This document shows, in pieces, positions 42,263-45,980 of a stretch of DNA of 45,980 nt. A program made the position numbers and the translations under genes. Numbering within the stretch: the first letter of the stretch is position 1; every line of letters begins with the position of its first letter. Below the pieces are notes generated by a model. The model saw nothing but the letters and a program-made list of their open reading frames with translations. It was not told the origin of the DNA and did no database searches. This stretch comes from Deltaproteobacteria bacterium (GTDB lineage: Bacteria; Desulfobacterota; Desulfobacteria; Desulfobacterales; JAUWMJ01): positions 1 through 45,980 of the forward strand of contig DAOWEJ010000004.1 of NCBI GenBank assembly GCA_030638575.1. Reading direction: 5' to 3'.

Positions 42263-42542
42263 GATCGATTATTCAATTGCATGACATTTTAACAATTCGA
42301 GCTTGATACTTTCTATATAGCAAAGCCTTTTGTACAGTTCTAAAACCTGATGTTTTACTCCAACTTATATGTAAAATTATCCTCCCATAAAAAGCTGTGA
42401 TATCAACACATGAGCTTAACGTGGGTGATTTGCAGATTTCTTTCCAAAGGAGACATTTAACAGCCCGAAATAGTTAGGTATTCCATTTGCAAGATTAACC
42501 GGTTTTTGTGAGAATGCTTGAGCACCTTATGGCAAGTATACT

Positions 42543-45500
42543 TCACTTCAGCCCTGCCTTGCGCAACGCTTCAAAGAAAAAATCCCTATCCGCTTGATTT
42601 TTATAGGGCAATCTCTTTGCATAAGACAGAGCAGAAAATTTTGGATTTATCTTAAGGACTTCTTCGGCTTCAGCACGGGCCGCATCTCTAAGGCCTGCTC
42701 GACCATATATGGCTGCACAGGTCACATGTGTCAATATATCATTCGGTGCTTGATCGAGCCCTTTCTTACATGCCGTTATAGCCTCATCATATCTTCCCGC
42801 GTATAGGTAGTTCAGCGCTAAGCCCCGAAAGTACCAGCTTGGAGGGATAGGGTTGAGCCGTACCGCTCGTTCAGAATATCGAATTGCTTCTTGGTTCCTA
42901 CCCGCAAGTCTGAGAACGTAACTCATCCACATATGGGCATTAGCGTCATTGGGAGCGAGTTCAAGTGCCCGCTCAATTTTGGTAATGCCCTCCTCATGCT
43001 TCCCGGTCATTGTATAGAGCCAGCCCAATTGGCAGTGGGCTATACTGTAAGAGTCATCCAAGGCGATGGCTTTCTGATTCAGTTCCATAGCCTTTGCAAT
43101 GGATTTCTTAGGGGACTTACTTAAGCCAAAGAACACATCCATCCAGTAGGTTGCACCCAGGAGTCGGTATGCAGCAGCATACTGTGGATCCAATACAATG
43201 ACATCCTCAGCAATCTTCCGGGCCAGTGCATTATCCTCTTTAGTTATCCTTAATAAAGTTTCGCTTCCTTGAATGTACTTTAGGTAGGCCTGAAGATTTT
43301 CTGTGCCTTTGGCGCGCAAACGAGCACTCTCCCCTACCGTTAAATTCACTCGGAGCTCTGCTATGATCCTCATAGTGATCTCGTCTTGTAGAGCAAATAT
43401 ATCTTTCAGCTCCCGATCATAGCGTTCCGCCCAAAGGTGATGGCCTGTTTGAGCATCGACAAGCTGAGCAGTTATACGCACTTTGTTACCGGCCTTGCGG
43501 ACGCTGCCCTCCAGGACATAACGTGTACCTAATTCTCGGCCTACTTGTTGAACCATCACCGATTTGCCCTTATACGTAAATGATGAGTTGCGAGCAATCA
43601 CGAAAAGTTTTGGAGTCTTGGACAGAGCTGTGATAATTTCCTCGGTAATTCCATCACTGAAGTACTCCTGCCTGGGATCATCACTCATGTTGGTAAAAGG
43701 CAGCACGGCTATGGAGGGCTTATCAGGGAGAGGTAGCGGTGCTTTGTCAGGTAGCCCGGCCTTGCGTAGGGCAACAACATAGCGCTCTATATCGGCTCTG
43801 TTTTTATAGGGGAGGGTCTTTGTATAAGACTCAAGAGAAAATTTGGGATTTATCCTGAGAACTTCTTTAGCTTCAGCGGCAGCCTCCGCTTGACGATCTA
43901 ATGAAATATAACAAGCTGCAAGAAAAGCGTGGGCAACCAAGTAATCGGGGTTAACATGCACTGCCTTCTTGAATGTTTCAACTGCTTTGTCATATTGGCC
44001 AGTCATGAAATATGAGCGACCTAAAAGCCAAAAATAGTAGGTCGGAGGGAAAGGTGCGAGGCGCATTGCCTTCTCCGCAAATCCAATGCTTTCCTCCCAC
44101 CTACCCGAACATCCTAAAGCCCCCGCCATAAAGATATTGTTGTGAGCCCCATTGGGATTGAGAGAGATAGCACGCTCCGCTTGAGCGATATTCTTTTCAT
44201 ACTGACGTTTCAAAAGGTAGATGCCACCAATCAAGGTGTGGGCATAGTCCAAGGTGTCATCCAGCTCGATAGCCTTTTGCGCGTATTTAAAAGCCATCTT
44301 CATAGATTTGGCACGAGATTCAACCCATCCAAACCTCGCATCATTCCAGTGAGTCCAACCCACCATCGAGTAGGCATTTGCATACCCAGAATGCAAGGCA
44401 ATAGCTTGCTCGAATAACTGCCGTGCTCGAGTATTATCCTCTTTCGTATAACGATAATTATAACTCATTCCCTCAAGGACTTTTTCATACGCCTTAAGGT
44501 TCGTCGTCGTACCTCTATGCCAAAGGCGGGCTTGCTCGCCTTCTATGAGCTCTATTCGCATAGCTTTTGCGATTTCCAGGGTAATGTCATCTTGTATGGC
44601 GAATATGTCTTCCAGCACTCGGTCGTAGCGCTCCGACCAAACGTGATGTCCTTTTATCGCATCGATTAGCTGGGCAGTGATCCGGATCCGATCGCCTGCC
44701 TTCTGGACACCGCCCTCTAGGACATACCGCACCCCCAATTCCTCACTCACCTGCTGAACCTTCACCGGTTTGCCTTTGTAGGTAAACGTTGAGTTGCGGG
44801 AAATTACAAATAAATTTGGGATCTTAGATAGACCGTTTATGATTTGATCGGTAAGCCCATCGCTAAAATACTCTTGCTTCGGTTCTCCGCTCATGTTTTC
44901 GAAAGGCAGCACCGCAATTGATGGTTTATCAGGGAGTGGAAAGGCCATTTTCTCAACCGATGCAACTTCCATAGGAGGAGGAAAATAGAAGTGCCAGATA
45001 GCGAAAGCTCCAGCCACCACAATTAGCACAACCGCTGAGGCTACGGCTGCCCAACGCCATTGTTTTTGCTTTGGCCTCTCTTCTCCGATAACCTTGTCAG
45101 CATATTCGGGCTCCATCAGCACCTTATAGACACGCACAGGCTCAGCAATGTTTTTTATCGAGTGCTCACCCAAATACTCATACCCAACGTCCAGCTTGTT
45201 CTTGACCTGGTCGAAGGCTGTTCTTGAGATACAGATTCCTCCACCTTCTGCCAGCCCCTCCAACCTGGCCGCGATATTTACACCATCTCCATAGATAGTC
45301 TCTTCTTCCTCGATCACATCCCCGAGATTGATACCGATGCGAAATTCCATTTTCTTGTTTTCAGGAAGTTCGTTATTCCTCAGCTTGAGTTCCTTTTGGA
45401 CCTTTACAGCGCATCGAACGGCATCCACCACACTGGGAAACTCGGCGAGCAAATTGTCACCCTTAGCGTCGACTACCTTGCCGTTTTGCCCCTCGATAAG

Positions 45501-45635
45501 ACCTGTCATCACCTCACGGTATCCAGTGATAGTGCGGACAGTGGCCTCTTCATCATCTTCCATAAGGCGACTATACCCTTTAACATCTGCGCTGAGAATT
45601 GCGGCCAATTTACGTTTGGCCTGCTTTTCATTCAT
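42543..45635 (-). CDS. class III adenylate-cyclase-type protein with duplicated TolB-like/TPR halves
   Basis: The 1030-residue protein has a cyclase domain (about residues 8-170) with metal ligands Asp17 (SADVKGYS) and Asp60 (AKGDNLL), plus Asn and Arg in GVNIAARLE. A basic stretch and a membrane helix follow (about 193-216). Then a TolB-like/FlgO-like module plus TPR repeats occurs twice: KPSIAVLPFENMSGEPKQEY (about 238) with TPRs to about 625, and KPSIAVLPFTNMSDDPRQEY (about 640) with TPRs to the end. Both TPR halves finish with YKN-RAD/QAD segments. This is a known architecture for bacterial cyclases that sense through a periplasmic TolB/TPR part. The strong start (GGGGGTG before ATG 45635) is certain. 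Upstream is a promoter followed by a hairpin-terminator leader. Confidence 0.87.
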   Translation of the reverse strand: MNEKQAKRKLAAILSADVKGYSRLMEDDEEATVRTITGYREVMTGLIEGQNGKVVDAKGDNLLAEFPSVVDAVRCAVKVQKELKLRNNELPENKKMEFRIGINLGDVIEEEETIYGDGVNIAARLEGLAEGGGICISRTAFDQVKNKLDVGYEYLGEHSIKNIAEPVRVYKVLMEPEYADKVIGEERPKQKQWRWAAVASAVVLIVVAGAFAIWHFYFPPPMEVASVEKMAFPLPDKPSIAVLPFENMSGEPKQEYFSDGLTDQIINGLSKIPNLFVISRNSTFTYKGKPVKVQQVSEELGVRYVLEGGVQKAGDRIRITAQLIDAIKGHHVWSERYDRVLEDIFAIQDDITLEIAKAMRIELIEGEQARLWHRGTTTNLKAYEKVLEGMSYNYRYTKEDNTRARQLFEQAIALHSGYANAYSMVGWTHWNDARFGWVESRAKSMKMAFKYAQKAIELDDTLDYAHTLIGGIYLLKRQYEKNIAQAERAISLNPNGAHNNIFMAGALGCSGRWEESIGFAEKAMRLAPFPPTYYFWLLGRSYFMTGQYDKAVETFKKAVHVNPDYLVAHAFLAACYISLDRQAEAAAEAKEVLRINPKFSLESYTKTLPYKNRADIERYVVALRKAGLPDKAPLPLPDKPSIAVLPFTNMSDDPRQEYFSDGITEEIITALSKTPKLFVIARNSSFTYKGKSVMVQQVGRELGTRYVLEGSVRKAGNKVRITAQLVDAQTGHHLWAERYDRELKDIFALQDEITMRIIAELRVNLTVGESARLRAKGTENLQAYLKYIQGSETLLRITKEDNALARKIAEDVIVLDPQYAAAYRLLGATYWMDVFFGLSKSPKKSIAKAMELNQKAIALDDSYSIAHCQLGWLYTMTGKHEEGITKIERALELAPNDANAHMWMSYVLRLAGRNQEAIRYSERAVRLNPIPPSWYFRGLALNYLYAGRYDEAITACKKGLDQAPNDILTHVTCAAIYGRAGLRDAARAEAEEVLKINPKFSALSYAKRLPYKNQADRDFFFEALRKAGLK

Positions 45636-45707
45636 AGAATCACCCCCTTAAAACGGTGAAAGCGGAATACAGAAATAGATTGAGAAAGGTCAGCTTCGTA
45701 AGACCCT

Positions 45708-45847
45708 AAAAAACAAAAGCCTCCAAAAAGGCATAATGATGCTTCGGAGGCTTTGTGTCAGCACCTTCTGGAAACATCTTTTCATGGTCTCCCTCAGAAG
45801 GTTGGGGTTATGTTGTTGTGTTTACTGGTAGTTTAACATATTTAGTT
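45708..45847 (-). ncRNA. candidate small RNA or attenuator leader upstream of the cyclase gene
   Basis: From a predicted start near 45847, the minus-strand transcript would contain hairpin 1 (ACCTTCTG/CAGAAGGT, 45763-45802), then hairpin 2 (AAAGCCTCC/GGAGGCTTT, 45716-45754) directly followed by a T-rich tail (TGTTTTTT). That is the layout of a short independent RNA or of a leader with a terminator in front of a gene 73 bases further on. A short frame with a plausible ribosome site (GAGGGAG) runs through it, 45785-45690, 31 codons. I do not recognise a known riboswitch class. Confidence 0.5.
45716..45754 (-). terminator. intrinsic terminator before the cyclase gene
   Basis: A 9-bp stem (AAAGCCTCC with GGAGGCTTT) with a 21-base loop, followed on the minus strand by TGTTTTTT (45714-45708). 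It terminates transcription coming from the promoter at 45854-45882, unless an alternative fold with hairpin 1 prevents it. Confidence 0.7.
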
Positions 45848-45853
45848 ACCTTC

Positions 45854-45882
45854 ATTTAAACTAAAAATACAGCTGTTGTCAA
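45854..45882 (-). promoter_or_regulatory. sigma-70-type promoter on the minus strand
   Basis: On the minus strand TTGACA (45882-45877) is followed by a 17-base spacer and TTAAAT (45859-45854). The -35 is perfect and the spacing ideal. It would produce the leader RNA and, on read-through, the cyclase mRNA. The remaining bases 45890-45980 show no feature. Confidence 0.6.
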
Positions 45883-45980
45883 ATGAAATTGGAGAATCCA
45901 GCTTACAGACTGAACCAAAGGATAGACAACGGCACAATGTGTGGTAGTTTTGAATGGAAAATCAGGTTACAATTAAGTCA

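Overview
The window looks like chromosome from an anaerobic, sulfate-reducer-type member of the Desulfobacterota (class Desulfobacteria or close). This is inferred from multihaem c-type cytochromes, a MetV/MetF methylene-tetrahydrofolate reductase pair, a PocR sensory protein, GTG/TTG starts and intergenic DNA full of palindromic repeats. No rRNA, tRNA, CRISPR array, phage module or intact insertion sequence was seen.

Left part (1-24.7 kb). A truncated cytochrome c gene (four CXXCH in the visible part) is translationally coupled to an exported decahaem cytochrome. A Cys-rich protein of unknown function, MetV and MetF follow, then a convergent radical SAM protein. After a PocR protein, a hypothetical protein and a TerB-DnaJ protein comes an orphan RiPP-type B12/radical SAM enzyme. 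A convergent acyl-CoA dehydrogenase is followed by a minus-strand tRNA-modification operon: NIL-ferredoxin, mnmA, mtaB, then a glyoxalase-II-like hydrolase. Next are an acyltransferase/alpha-beta hydrolase fusion, a DoxX plus Ste24-like protease block flanked by inverted repeat copies, and the DUF2868/DUF3482 GTPase pair.

Middle (24.7-32.5 kb). This holds a DHA2-type MFS exporter whose 3' end is duplicated 631 bp downstream across a PilZ gene, a YgjP-type metallopeptidase, a decayed GAF-domain gene, and a large secreted Asp-box protein with seven 39-residue repeats.

Right part (32.6-46 kb) is the most interesting. A FadL-like outer-membrane protein and an Ig/CsgG-like envelope protein form one transcription unit. 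An ECF sigma factor, a zinc-finger anti-sigma protein and a 1061-residue fusion (class III nucleotide cyclase - CHAT protease - membrane helix - TPR - CsgG/FlgT-like domain) form another block. A matching ECF-type promoter motif, TGCAAG-N16-CGTC, lies 69 bp before the FadL-like ATG and 71 bp before the anti-sigma ATG, which ties the two units into one predicted regulon. Downstream are a cyclic-nucleotide-binding domain remnant broken by an in-frame TGA, a DnaA-C-like small ORF, a lipoprotein, and on the minus strand a second cyclase with a duplicated TolB-like/TPR half. That gene is preceded by a promoter, two hairpins and a terminator that look like a small RNA or attenuator leader.

Palindromic elements of 100-290 bp from several families fill most intergenic spaces, and several begin at or just after a stop codon. 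All functions are assigned by reading translations and motifs; no database search was run.
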